Positions 1 to 6,892 of a stretch of 14,732 nucleotides of DNA are shown piece by piece (positions within the stretch are counted from its first letter, which is position 1; each line of letters starts with the position of its first letter). The position numbers and the translations under genes were made by a program. The notes under the pieces are model-generated. The model was not told where the DNA came from and ran no database searches. It worked only from the letters and a program-made list of their open reading frames with translations. Source of the DNA: SM23-78 sp041479965 (lineage in GTDB: Archaea; Nanobdellota; Nanobdellia; Woesearchaeales; SM23-78); NCBI GenBank assembly GCA_041479965.1, contig JBGOZE010000025.1:1-14732 (forward strand), written 5' to 3'.

Positions 1-156
1 AAGACAATGTTTGTTGTTCATATAAAACCAAATAGTTCAGCAGAAGATTGTAAAACCCATTTTCTTCCTTTATCGATTAAATCGGAGAAGTCAAATTTTA
101 ATATTGTTAATAGAGAAAAAATAGCGATTTTTATAAATGATAATTGTGTCACTTGA
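1..156 (+). CDS. Possible partial CDS, C-terminal end only, unrecognised
   Basis: Frame 1 is open from the window edge to a TGA at 154-156, giving 51 residues that end NDNCVT. The start lies outside the window. The translation (for example FVVHIKPNSSAEDCK near its beginning) is lysine- and isoleucine-rich and matches no family I recognise. The other two plus frames close within about 35 bases. The stretch is AT-rich, so an open frame of this length could occur by chance. If real, the gene converges on the C/D box RNA at 177-241. Confidence 0.3.
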   Translation, partial: KTMFVVHIKPNSSAEDCKTHFLPLSIKSEKSNFNIVNREKIAIFINDNCVT

Positions 157-176
157 CTCGGGATTGATTTTTAAAA

Positions 177-241
177 GCGCTCAGAAGTTACTTCCGTTCT
201 TCATTGCGTTAGCTCAGTGGGTGTTCACTTCTTCATTGCGC
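177..241 (-). ncRNA. C/D box sRNA (2'-O-methylation guide)
   Basis: Read on the minus strand, the elements come in the order of an archaeal C/D guide RNA. There is a 5' GCGC (241-238), box C AUGAAGA (236-230), a 12-nt spacer (229-218), box D' CUGA (217-214), a 9-nt linker, box C' AUGAAGA (204-198), a 13-nt spacer (197-185), box D CUGA (184-181) and a 3' GCGC (180-177) that can pair with the 5' end. Spacers of about 12 nt and a total of about 65 nt are normal for archaea. Both C boxes differ from RUGAUGA by U5 to A, which could pair with the U of CUGA in the kink-turn. A TATA box at 264-271 puts the start at about 241, exactly at the terminal stem. By the 'fifth nucleotide upstream of D' rule, the D' guide would methylate the fifth base of UGGGUGUUCAC and the D guide the fifth base of AAGUUACUUCC. 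Such RNAs act with L7Ae, Nop5 and fibrillarin. Targets are unverified. Confidence 0.75.
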
Positions 242-263
242 AACAAGGGAAAAGAAACTTGCT

Positions 264-271
264 TATTTAAA
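264..271 (-). promoter_or_regulatory. TATA box for the C/D sRNA
   Basis: The minus strand reads TTTAAATA within GATTTAAATAAG. Its centre is 26-27 bases before position 241, where the GCGC stem of the sRNA starts. It lies between the stop of the Trm5 fusion gene (293) and the sRNA, so the RNA is probably transcribed on its own. Confidence 0.6.
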
Positions 272-292
272 TCTTTATAATCTGTCTTTACT

Positions 293-2026
293 TTATATCA
301 TCTCAAAATCCACGCATATTCTGAACTCTCGCGGAGCGTTCTGGCCGCATTTGACAATGTTCAAGACCTTGAACTTCTTTCCTGCGCTCTCGCAGGCTTT
401 TCTTATCTTTTCTACGCTCTTCTCGAACTCTCCTTCTTTCTGGAAGTCATAGAAATGGATTGTTGTGCCTTTCCTGGTCGCTGCGAGCGCAACATCCAGG
501 TAGTCTGCTGCTGATTTTGGGAGCGGCATGATTATCCTGTCAAAGGTCTTCTGGAAATTATCAAGATATTTCCATGAGCTTATCATCTCATTGCATTCCT
601 GTTCATCAACATTAGTGACTTCAACCACTCCCTTGGTCACCAGCGGAAGGACTTCTTGTAGTGGCAGGCGTGAATGCTCATCTAGTTTGGCGCCATGGAC
701 ATTATCTTTGTAGTCATTGATGTGGAAATAGGTGTTGCAAAGCTTCTGTATCTCTTTAATCAGCTCAACAAGCTCTTTTCCAGAGTAATGATAGAGCAGA
801 TGGCAGGTATCGATGCACATATTCTGCATGCCTGATTTTTTTATAATGCTGAGGATGTCTTCTTTTCTGGTGAACATGTACCCCGGATGGTTCTCAAAGA
901 AAATATTACTTTGATGGCTTCCTATTTTTTTCATATTTTCAGCCAGTTCATCCTCTGTGCCTTGGCTGTACCTGTTGACAGGATGGATTATCAACTGGAC
1001 TCTGAATTCCTTTACTAGCTCTAGCATCTTGTCATAGACAGGCATGCTTTCTTCTGGCTTTATCAGGTCAAAAGGCTTTTTTTTGTCTAAGGGCTGGTGC
1101 ACTACAACATATTTGCCAGCTTCCTGGAGAGCCCTAATGTTTTTTTTGAGGTTCTCGAAGTTCTCATAGAAATCAGACTCAAAGGTGTGGATTTCCATTA
1201 TCAAAGGATTATGCTTTAACCTGGATTCCATCTCCTCTGGCTTTATGGCTGATTTCAGCCCCAGTATCTTCTGATAGAAGTGAGGCAGAGCAGTCTTCAC
1301 ATCCTCATTGATGAGAAAAGCATTTTCAATCTTGTTAAGCTTAAGGTTCTCCCAACCATACCTGTGCGCTACAGGGTTAATCTCAATGCCATAAACATAC
1401 TTTGCAGGAGTGTTCTTCGCGATTACGCACACATAGGGGGCGCAGCCAGAGAACATCACCATCACATTCTCGGGCTTTTTTATCAATTGCATTATCCTTT
1501 TTCTTTCTGACGCAAGTCTAGGGGAGAAATATACTTGCTCCACATCCAGCTTCATGATAACATTGTTCTCCTTGTATATTGCTTCCTTGGTGTTCTCTCC
1601 AGCAAGATAACCTAGTTTCTGTACCCTGAACACTCCTTCATGCTTGCCTTTTCTTAGCACTGTCTTGATGTTCTTGTTGATTTTCAGGACTTCCTTAGCT
1701 ATCAGAGTCTCTTTTTTCTCAAGCTCATCAGGAATCTCAAGTATGGCGATGTTGCCTATTATGTCCATTGAGCGTCTGAGAGATTCCAGTTCTTTTTTAT
1801 CGATTTTTTTAGATTGAGAAAGAGATTTTTTTAGGTTCGTCTGTATGACTCGCTTCTTCATAGCAATATTAACGAAGGTGTAATCTGCCTTGAATCTTTT
1901 CTTGACAGGGAAGTACACGAAGCCCCTTTGTTTCTTAATCTGGTGCTCCCTATCAAATAATCCATTATCTATCAGCTCTTTTTTTACTTGCTCTGCTTTT
2001 TTTAGTGGAACTTTTATGCTAAGCAT
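293..2026 (-). CDS. Trm5-type tRNA (guanine37-N1)-methyltransferase with inserted endonuclease IV-like TIM barrel
   Basis: This protein of 577 residues contains two enzymes nested in one chain. Residues 1-45 are the Trm5 D1 domain (start MLSIKVP, then RGFVYFPV). Residues 80-250 carry the Trm5 core: SMDIIGNIAILEIP, VYFSPRLASER (166-176), the SAM-binding loop MFSGCAPY (191-198) and GIEINP (213-218). The methyltransferase resumes at FDRIIMPLPKSA (495-506) and HFYDF (524-528). Between them, about 255-494 (DNA about 545-1264), sits an AP-endonuclease-2/endonuclease-IV fold. By pattern all nine metal ligands of endonuclease IV are present: H310, H348, E378 (FENHPG), D406 and H409 (CIDTCH), H435 (FHINDY), D449 and H451 (LDEHS), E469. 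The Trm5 part should make m1G37 in tRNA; the barrel could act on abasic DNA or be a sugar isomerase-like enzyme. Ordinary archaeal Trm5 is about 330-350 residues, which agrees with removing the insert. The SAM loop has GCAP where GVGP is usual. A TATA box 26 bases upstream indicates a leaderless mRNA starting at 2026. Confidence 0.88.
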   Translation of the reverse strand: MLSIKVPLKKAEQVKKELIDNGLFDREHQIKKQRGFVYFPVKKRFKADYTFVNIAMKKRVIQTNLKKSLSQSKKIDKKELESLRRSMDIIGNIAILEIPDELEKKETLIAKEVLKINKNIKTVLRKGKHEGVFRVQKLGYLAGENTKEAIYKENNVIMKLDVEQVYFSPRLASERKRIMQLIKKPENVMVMFSGCAPYVCVIAKNTPAKYVYGIEINPVAHRYGWENLKLNKIENAFLINEDVKTALPHFYQKILGLKSAIKPEEMESRLKHNPLIMEIHTFESDFYENFENLKKNIRALQEAGKYVVVHQPLDKKKPFDLIKPEESMPVYDKMLELVKEFRVQLIIHPVNRYSQGTEDELAENMKKIGSHQSNIFFENHPGYMFTRKEDILSIIKKSGMQNMCIDTCHLLYHYSGKELVELIKEIQKLCNTYFHINDYKDNVHGAKLDEHSRLPLQEVLPLVTKGVVEVTNVDEQECNEMISSWKYLDNFQKTFDRIIMPLPKSAADYLDVALAATRKGTTIHFYDFQKEGEFEKSVEKIRKACESAGKKFKVLNIVKCGQNAPREFRICVDFEMI

Positions 2027-2048
2027 TTTCCTGTGAATAGAGTGCTGG

Positions 2049-2056
2049 TTTTTAAA
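2049..2056 (-). promoter_or_regulatory. TATA box of the Trm5 fusion gene
   Basis: The minus strand reads TTTAAAAA, centred about 26 bases before the ATG at 2026. That spacing puts the transcription start at or next to the start codon. Confidence 0.6.
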
Positions 2057-2092
2057 TTTTTATGAATTTTTCATCCACTCGCTATTTTATCT

Positions 2093-2182
2093 CTACATCA
2101 GGATGAGAATAGCTCCCCCCATGTTGAACCCGTGTTTTTCAGTCACTCTGTTTTTTATTTGGTCTTGATTTAGTATATTATG
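2093..2182 (-). other. In-frame open stretch after the permease stop
   Basis: After the permease TGA the same frame stays open for 29 codons to a TAG at 2093-2095, ending GFNMGGAILILM. No good start codon or ribosome-binding site is visible apart from a GTG. It may be chance, or a remnant of a longer permease C-terminus. The rest of 2027-2182 contains only the Trm5 promoter. Confidence 0.2.
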
Positions 2183-3319
2183 TCACAATAAAAGCTTGAT
2201 AGCTCCAAGGATGAAGATTATGATCAGGACAAAAGCCACTGCTTTGTTTATGGGTATGCTATATTCTGGTTTTCTCTCACTTTTTTTCTTGGCATTGATG
2301 ACCATGAGCACAACCAATATGCCGACTATCGCTCCGGTTATCACTCCCGCCAGATCAAGTATCTTGGTGAAGCTGGCGAGATTGGCGAGCTTGATGAGGA
2401 TGAATAATATGAATGGCACAAAGCATGCCAAGAGCCAGGAAGTGTTTTTCCTCAAGCCGTAATCATACCAGAATAATTCTTTCAAGGCAAGGCCTAGTGC
2501 TAAGAAAGAAGTTGACATGGTCAGCAGAGCAAAAATAGCCCCTAAAAAAGCCATTTTTTCACCCAGGATGGCTGTCAGGCCAAGAGCTCCTATCTCATGG
2601 GCCGCTTTTCCAAGCACTCCAACAACAGACAAGGCAAAAAAAAGATAAACAATAATTGGTATTGAGCTTCCTATGATTATTGCCTTTTTCATATCCTTCT
2701 TATAATTCACAAGCTCCTCCCCCATCTCTGGAATGGCAGAAGTGCCGATGAAAGCAAACAACACCACCCCGTAAGGCATGAGCAATTTCGAAAAGCTGAA
2801 CTCTGATAAATGAGAGGGATTGAGCTTGACAATCGCGAACAGAAAGATTATTGCGACTAGAACAAGCACGAGTGGCATGGCAAAGGCTTCTGATTCCTCA
2901 ATAGCTTTCAAGCCAATGTAAACAAGCCAAGATAATATCCCGAAGAAGATTACGCTGCAAAGCAAAACATCAAGGCCCGTGATGCTGGCAAGAGCTTCTC
3001 CTCCTCCCATGATGTAAGCGACAATAGCTCCGTAAATCCCGACAATCATGCTTATGAACATGAAATGCTTGCCAATCTTACCTGTGTATTTCTCTGCATA
3101 GCCAGTTAGTTGATGTTTGCCCTTAGTTCTCAGGACAATTTCTCCTAGATAAAGATGGATGAACAAAAAAATTATCCCAAGGACAATTATGTTGACCAAA
3201 CCAGTGATAAAGCCAGCTTTGGCAACAACATAAGGAATGCCTAGTATGCCTGCGCCGATCATGCAGCCAACCAGAGTGGCTATTGCTTCGAACAACCTCT
3301 TTTTTCTCATCAAGAGCAT
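2183..3319 (-). CDS. Amino-acid permease (AAAP/APC-type transporter)
   Basis: This is a very hydrophobic protein of 378 residues with about 11 membrane segments. The N-terminal signature GCMIGAGILGIPY (18-30) is the broken first helix of the amino acid/auxin permease and aromatic amino-acid permease branch of the LeuT fold, where the unwound GAG stretch binds the substrate amino acid. Length is normal for compact prokaryotic members. The family imports amino acids by proton or sodium coupling; the substrate cannot be read from the sequence. Two starts are possible, ATG at 3319 or 3310 (MLLMRKK), and a TATA-like box at 3335-3345 fits either. It lies 37 bases downstream of the LOG-family gene on the same strand, so some readthrough from that gene is possible. 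A nutrient-scavenging role would suit a host-dependent DPANN archaeon (inference). Confidence 0.85.
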   Translation of the reverse strand: MLLMRKKRLFEAIATLVGCMIGAGILGIPYVVAKAGFITGLVNIIVLGIIFLFIHLYLGEIVLRTKGKHQLTGYAEKYTGKIGKHFMFISMIVGIYGAIVAYIMGGGEALASITGLDVLLCSVIFFGILSWLVYIGLKAIEESEAFAMPLVLVLVAIIFLFAIVKLNPSHLSEFSFSKLLMPYGVVLFAFIGTSAIPEMGEELVNYKKDMKKAIIIGSSIPIIVYLFFALSVVGVLGKAAHEIGALGLTAILGEKMAFLGAIFALLTMSTSFLALGLALKELFWYDYGLRKNTSWLLACFVPFILFILIKLANLASFTKILDLAGVITGAIVGILVVLMVINAKKKSERKPEYSIPINKAVAFVLIIIFILGAIKLLL

Positions 3320-3334
3320 ACTGAGAATCCGGGC

Positions 3335-3345
3335 TTTTAATAATT
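3335..3345 (-). promoter_or_regulatory. TATA-like box of the permease gene
   Basis: The minus strand reads AATTATTAAAA, about 21 bases before ATG 3319 and about 30 before ATG 3310, in the short gap behind the upstream gene. Confidence 0.4.
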
Positions 3346-3356
3346 TTTGGGTATTG

Positions 3357-4016
3357 TCAGCGCTTCTTTCTCTCGATTATCCTTATTATGTCCTTCAGGT
3401 CATCGACCATGTAGAGTAAGTCCATGTCCTCGCTGGGATGATTCAGCAAGCCTTCTTTCTGCGGAGTGTTCTTCAACCAGTCAAACAGTCCTTTCCAATA
3501 CTTCCTGCCTACGCATATCATCGGCACCTTGTCTACCACTCCGGTCTTCATCAGGGTGGCGTATTCAAAGAGCTCATTCAGGGTGCCAAATCCTCCAGGA
3601 TAGAACACTAATGCTTCGCTCTTTATCGATAGGATGAAGCGCCTCACAAAAAGAAAATGCAATTCTAAGCGATGCGTGAATATGTTCCCTTTGATCCATT
3701 CTTTTTTCAGCAGATTGGCTTTGATTCCTATAGAATCAGTGCCTGCTTTCATGGCTCCAGAATTAGCAGCCTCCATTATTCCTGAGCCTCCACCTGTGAT
3801 GATGGCATAGCCTTTTTTTCCAAGCTCAAAAGCTAGTTTCTCGCAGTGCTGGTAATAAGGCTGATTATCCTTGACCTTGTGGCCGCCAAAGATGGCCACG
3901 ATTTTCCTGTCTATCTTCTTGAGAAGCTTCAGGCCAGAATCAAGCTCTTGGCCTACAGTCTTTACTGTCCATTCTGTGTCTGCGTAGTATTGCTTGTTTT
4001 TGCGTAGATTGGCCAT
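3357..4016 (-). CDS. LOG-family Rossmann-fold nucleotide-binding protein (TIGR00730-like)
   Basis: This protein of 219 residues has the two hallmark motifs of the LOG/lysine-decarboxylase-like family: GGGSGIMEAAN (75-85) and PGGFGTLNE (140-148). Together they form the nucleotide-phosphate pocket and the catalytic PGGxGTxxE loop. A family-type double arginine precedes the second motif (R125-R126). Characterised relatives hydrolyse nucleoside 5'-monophosphates to a free base and ribose 5-phosphate, including the cytokinin-activating LOG enzymes. In archaea the physiological substrate is unknown, and many members are misnamed lysine decarboxylases. Length and motif spacing are normal and it should be cytoplasmic. 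The ATG at 4016 lies 26 bases from a strong TATA box, so the message is probably leaderless. Confidence 0.88.
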   Translation of the reverse strand: MANLRKNKQYYADTEWTVKTVGQELDSGLKLLKKIDRKIVAIFGGHKVKDNQPYYQHCEKLAFELGKKGYAIITGGGSGIMEAANSGAMKAGTDSIGIKANLLKKEWIKGNIFTHRLELHFLFVRRFILSIKSEALVFYPGGFGTLNELFEYATLMKTGVVDKVPMICVGRKYWKGLFDWLKNTPQKEGLLNHPSEDMDLLYMVDDLKDIIRIIERKKR

Positions 4017-4037
4017 ATTGATTTGGGTGTTTTATCA

Positions 4038-4047
4038 TTATATAAAT
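4038..4047 (-). promoter_or_regulatory. TATA box of the LOG-family gene
   Basis: The minus strand reads TTATATAATG at this point, centred 26 bases before the ATG at 4016. Confidence 0.65.
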
Positions 4048-4070
4048 GTTCTGTTCTGTAGGGCATTTAT
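4042..4070. repeat. Inverted repeat over the LOG-family promoter
   Basis: ATAAATG (4042-4048) and CATTTAT (4064-4070) are perfect 7-base arms around a 15-base centre. One arm overlaps the TATA box. It could be an operator, but the arms are AT-only apart from one pair and chance is a fair explanation. Confidence 0.25.
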
Positions 4071-4129
4071 CAGAAGAAATCTCCCAATCCTTTCTGCTTT
4101 AGTATGCGAATTAGTAAGTTGCATATTAC

Positions 4130-5158
4130 TCAAAAATCACTAAGTGATTTTTGTTTCCTGTCTGCGCTCTCAGCAAGCTTGGCAAGGGAGCTCTCCACTC
4201 TTTCCCTGCTGAAATCATGCTCATCGACTAGCACCTTGATGATTTTTTCATTGTCAACAGGCTCCCATCTGAGCTGATAATGCTCGCTCACCTTCATGTG
4301 TTTGATGAGATCAAATATTTCCTTCCATGAGAAGTCGAAATGGTCATCCCATTTAGCCTCTTTGAACAATGAGTCATAATCCTTGTTGTGCTTTTTTATC
4401 AAGCCCAAGGCTTTTTTAGGTCCAATGCCCTTGATACCGCCAATATTGTAGTCTGTGCCCACAAGGATTCCGAGGATTATCAGCTGCTCCTGGTCAATAG
4501 CAAGCTCTTTTAGCACATCCTTGAGCTCAATCACTTCCGGAGATACTTCCTCATAGGTATAGGCTCCTGGCTTTTTCCTCTTGCCGCTGATAGTAAGGTT
4601 TTTCACCAGCTTTGTAGCGCCAAACATGAAGCAGTCAGCGTCCTGGCTAAGCACATAATCAGCATCTCCTTTCCTGACAATATAAGATGCTTGGGCTTCT
4701 CCTTCACTTGAAGCTTCCACAATGCACTGGCCCAGCGCCCTAATCAGTTCCTTTGCATCCTCAACCATCTCACGAGTGAGCCTGCTGGTCCTTGCAGCGA
4801 ATTTCTTCATCTCTTCAAGATTTTCCTTCTGGCTAGCTTCCTCGTATTTTTTCTGAGCCTCAACCTTGAGCTCTTTTCTTCTTTCTCTCTCCCTGTTCTT
4901 AAGAGCAGGGACTTCGCCGTCAAAGCAGAAGATGAACTTCATGTTATAGCTCATCAACTTGGTTATCCTGTGGAACAACCCCGTGAGGTGGCTTGTAACC
5001 CTGCCTTTGCTGTCCTGAAGCAAGCTGCCGTCAGCCTGCCTTATGCTGCTCAGGAACTGATAGAGAAGATTATAGGTGTCAACTGCGAGAGTCTTGTTCT
5101 TCAAGTCCTCGATTGTGATTTCCTTTGGTGTCAGGATTTCTGTGATTGCGAGGCCCAT
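4130..5158 (-). CDS. fen: Flap endonuclease 1 (FEN1)
   Basis: This is an archaeal FEN1 of 342 residues, the normal length. It removes 5' flaps during Okazaki-fragment maturation and long-patch base-excision repair. All seven metal-binding acidic residues can be placed: D27 (AVDTYN), D80 (FCFDG), E152 and E154 (SSEGEAQA), D173 and D175 (SQDADC) and D236 (GTDYN). The N-terminal MGLAITE must be processed to expose the glycine as in other FEN1 proteins. The helix-hairpin-helix GGIKGIGPKKAL follows D236. The C-terminus is QKSLSDF (336-342), a minimal PCNA-binding PIP box that keeps only one of the usual two terminal aromatics. It is the last gene of a three-gene operon, one base after the stop of the RNase-H-like gene. 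A GGAG about 13 bases before the ATG is a weak ribosome-binding site. Confidence 0.95.
   Translation of the reverse strand: MGLAITEILTPKEITIEDLKNKTLAVDTYNLLYQFLSSIRQADGSLLQDSKGRVTSHLTGLFHRITKLMSYNMKFIFCFDGEVPALKNRERERRKELKVEAQKKYEEASQKENLEEMKKFAARTSRLTREMVEDAKELIRALGQCIVEASSEGEAQASYIVRKGDADYVLSQDADCFMFGATKLVKNLTISGKRKKPGAYTYEEVSPEVIELKDVLKELAIDQEQLIILGILVGTDYNIGGIKGIGPKKALGLIKKHNKDYDSLFKEAKWDDHFDFSWKEIFDLIKHMKVSEHYQLRWEPVDNEKIIKVLVDEHDFSRERVESSLAKLAESADRKQKSLSDF
4131..4153. repeat. 23-bp near-perfect palindrome spanning the fen PIP-box codons
   Basis: Two 11-base arms, CAAAAATCACT and AGTGATTTTTG on the coding strand, flank one central base. The last seven codons of fen (QKSLSDF) are encoded entirely inside this palindrome. 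The RNA could form a hairpin at the very end of the operon mRNA; no uridine run follows it, so it is not a standard terminator. Confidence 0.6.
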
Positions 5159-5159
5159 T

Positions 5160-5708
5160 TTACTTTATCATCTCCATCATCTTCTCAGCCAGCGGGTAAA
5201 GGTTTATTGTGTCCTGACGGTTGTATTCAATCAAGGTGTTGAGGGCTCTCTGATTTTTCTTTTGTTCGTATTTCCTCCAGAGCTTGGTTGAAATCTTTCT
5301 TTTATTATCAACCGAGTCTACTCTGAAGATGTTGAAGGTCTTCTCCAATGTCTTCAATCCAGTATCAAGGTTAAGGTTCTTTGCAAGAAGGTAAAGGTCA
5401 AGGACAGGAATCTTCCCAGGAATAACGCCTGGAAACTGCTTCATTATCTCAGGAACATCATATTTTGTTCCATTGAAGGTGATTAATAGCTTGCAGTCAG
5501 CAAAAGCAGCTTTAAGATTCTCTTCAGTCAAATTGATTCCTTTCACAAAAGATTGGTAGTCAATTTCTCCCTCCTTTGGCCTGTAGATGCCTATGACTGA
5601 GATTGGCCCGTCCCAATAGGTTGCTTCAACATCAAGGCAGAGAGAATCATCTTTGAAGCGATTGTAAAGCTTTTTCCAAAAAGAAAGTGGTATTTCCATC
5701 TTATACAT
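5160..5708 (-). CDS. RNase H-fold 3'-5' exonuclease-like protein (YprB/RNase_H_2 type)
   Basis: This 182-residue protein has the DEDD exonuclease pattern: D26 and E28 in LCLDVEAT (Exo I), D84 in TFNGTKYD (Exo II), the extra D104 in VLDLYLLAK, and D166 in EYNRQDTINLY (Exo III). This arrangement is that of the YprB/RNase_H_2 family, predicted nucleases related to DnaQ and RNase T. No activity is assured for this member, though all catalytic acids appear present. It lies between the Mrr-like gene (9 bases upstream) and fen (1 base downstream), so co-transcription and a shared role in DNA end processing are likely. ATG 5708 is used here; ATG 5699 (MEIPLSF) is an alternative, and neither has a clear ribosome-binding site. 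Confidence 0.8.
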   Translation of the reverse strand: MYKMEIPLSFWKKLYNRFKDDSLCLDVEATYWDGPISVIGIYRPKEGEIDYQSFVKGINLTEENLKAAFADCKLLITFNGTKYDVPEIMKQFPGVIPGKIPVLDLYLLAKNLNLDTGLKTLEKTFNIFRVDSVDNKRKISTKLWRKYEQKKNQRALNTLIEYNRQDTINLYPLAEKMMEMIK

Positions 5709-5717
5709 GTTTTCATT

Positions 5718-6776
5718 TCATATTTTCTTGACAGTCATTCCCTTGAAGTCCCGGGAGAGCATCTCCTTGGCTTTCTTGGTGAGCTCTCCTGTTGTTATGA
5801 AGAGCACAGGCAGCTTCTTGGCTTGGCCTTGGATGTAGGCGCTGCTCAGGTCTCCATCATTCACCTTGTTCTTGCCTTTGGCTTTGCAATAATAATCTTG
5901 GCTTCCGATCCTTGAAGGCACAGTGATGTGTAGCTCTATCTCTGATTTCTTCCTGATGATCTTGTAATCGACAATCTGGACGTCATTGGATTTGAAGTAC
6001 TCCCATATCTTCTTGAAGAATGGGTCTTTCTCATGCTCAAGCTCTTCCGCTGTCTTTCCTAGCTCTTTCTGCACTTCTGGTTTTGCTTCTTCTTTCTTCC
6101 GCTCTTTTTTTACATCTTCTTTTCTTGTCTCTTCTTTCTTCTCTTTCAAAGCCTCTTTTACTTTTTCCTTGACAGGCTCTGCCGGCTTGGCTTCCTTAAT
6201 CTCTTTCTTGACTTCAGGAGCAGGCATTGGCTTTGGAGCTTCAACCTCAGGCTCTTGCATTATGGGCTGAACAACTAGTATGGGTTCAGGAGCTTTTATG
6301 ACCGGCTTGGCAATTGACTTGACTTTTTTGAGTATGAGCTGCTCTGCTTCCTGGGTTGGAGTGAGATACCATTTCCAATAAATCTCTTTCTGTCCTTTGA
6401 CAGTCACCTCTAGAGGCTTGGCAAAGTCTTTGATGTTGCGCAAACTGACTCTGAGCAATGGAGTCATATCAGAATCCTTGAGGATTTTTCTTTGCTTCAA
6501 GAAATCAACTGTCTTCCTGTCTTTCTCATTGAGATACTTGACCAGGTTGAGCAGCCTGCTCTCTCCTCCTGTGCAGTAATAGGCGGGTGTGCTTCCTATC
6601 TTGGTTGCAGTGACTTTTATTTTCCCTTCACATGCAAGCTCCGAGAGAATAGCCCCTATGATGAGGTTCTCCCCGCCAAGCTCCTTCCTGATATCATTGG
6701 GGATGACAGGCCCTCTCATCTGCACAATCTTGAGAACAGCTTCCTTGCTCAGGTTGCCCATCTGTATCTTCATCAT
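5718..6776 (-). CDS. Winged-helix protein with C-terminal Mrr/PD-(D/E)XK-like nuclease domain
   Basis: This 352-residue protein has three regions. Residues 8-70 look like a winged helix (IRKELGGENLIIGAILSEL, then GKIKVT). Residues 155-250 are a low-complexity linker rich in Lys, Glu, Pro and Ala. Residues 251-352 resemble the Mrr branch of restriction-endonuclease folds, with IELHITV, then YYCKAKGK (295-302), the spacer DLSSAYIQGQAKKL and a terminal strand-helix VLFITTGELTKKAKEML. K298 and E281 are plausible catalytic positions, but the PD-(D/E)XK signature is degenerate, so activity is uncertain. The frame is open for 25 more codons to an ATG at 6851. The TATA box at 6798-6807 lies 26-27 bases before ATG 6776, and the extra residues would be upstream of the transcript start. 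It is the first gene of the operon with the exonuclease and fen. Confidence 0.7.
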   Translation of the reverse strand: MMKIQMGNLSKEAVLKIVQMRGPVIPNDIRKELGGENLIIGAILSELACEGKIKVTATKIGSTPAYYCTGGESRLLNLVKYLNEKDRKTVDFLKQRKILKDSDMTPLLRVSLRNIKDFAKPLEVTVKGQKEIYWKWYLTPTQEAEQLILKKVKSIAKPVIKAPEPILVVQPIMQEPEVEAPKPMPAPEVKKEIKEAKPAEPVKEKVKEALKEKKEETRKEDVKKERKKEEAKPEVQKELGKTAEELEHEKDPFFKKIWEYFKSNDVQIVDYKIIRKKSEIELHITVPSRIGSQDYYCKAKGKNKVNDGDLSSAYIQGQAKKLPVLFITTGELTKKAKEMLSRDFKGMTVKKI

Positions 6777-6797
6777 GCTTTCTAGTATTAGAAGTAG

Positions 6798-6807
6798 GTT
6801 TATATAA
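6798..6807 (-). promoter_or_regulatory. TATA box of the three-nuclease operon
   Basis: The minus strand reads TTATATAAAC, centred 26-27 bases before ATG 6776. It is the only clear promoter for the three genes down to 4130, and it decides the start of the first gene. Confidence 0.65.
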
Positions 6808-6892
6808 TTATTGCTAAGGAATAGATTACCACAATAAGCTGGCGTGGTCAAGTTAGAAACTTTTATTCAGCACTGGACATCTTGACGTAGCC

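Noticed and set aside
203..222. tRNA-like D-arm string (GTTAGCTCAGTGGG) on the plus strand
   Set aside because: No matching T-arm (GGTTCRA), anticodon stem or acceptor pairing follows. On the opposite strand the same bases are boxes D' and C' of the C/D RNA, a better explanation.
2115..2145. T-loop-like GGGTTCAAC on the minus strand in the 2027-2182 gap
   Set aside because: The flanking bases do not form a T-stem or acceptor stem, so there is no tRNA.
2183..2212. Stop-codon readthrough extending the permease to 2093
   Set aside because: The permease is already full length; the 29 extra codons have no recognisable motif or recoding signal.
5986..6270. Ser/Phe-rich open frame on the plus strand opposite the Mrr-like gene
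   Set aside because: It is the antisense of the Lys/Glu-rich linker; composition alone keeps it open. The same applies to the plus-strand frames opposite the EndA extension at 8555-8873.
6777..6851. 25-codon N-terminal extension of the Mrr-like protein
   Set aside because: The TATA box at 6798-6807 lies inside it and places the transcript start at the ATG 6776.
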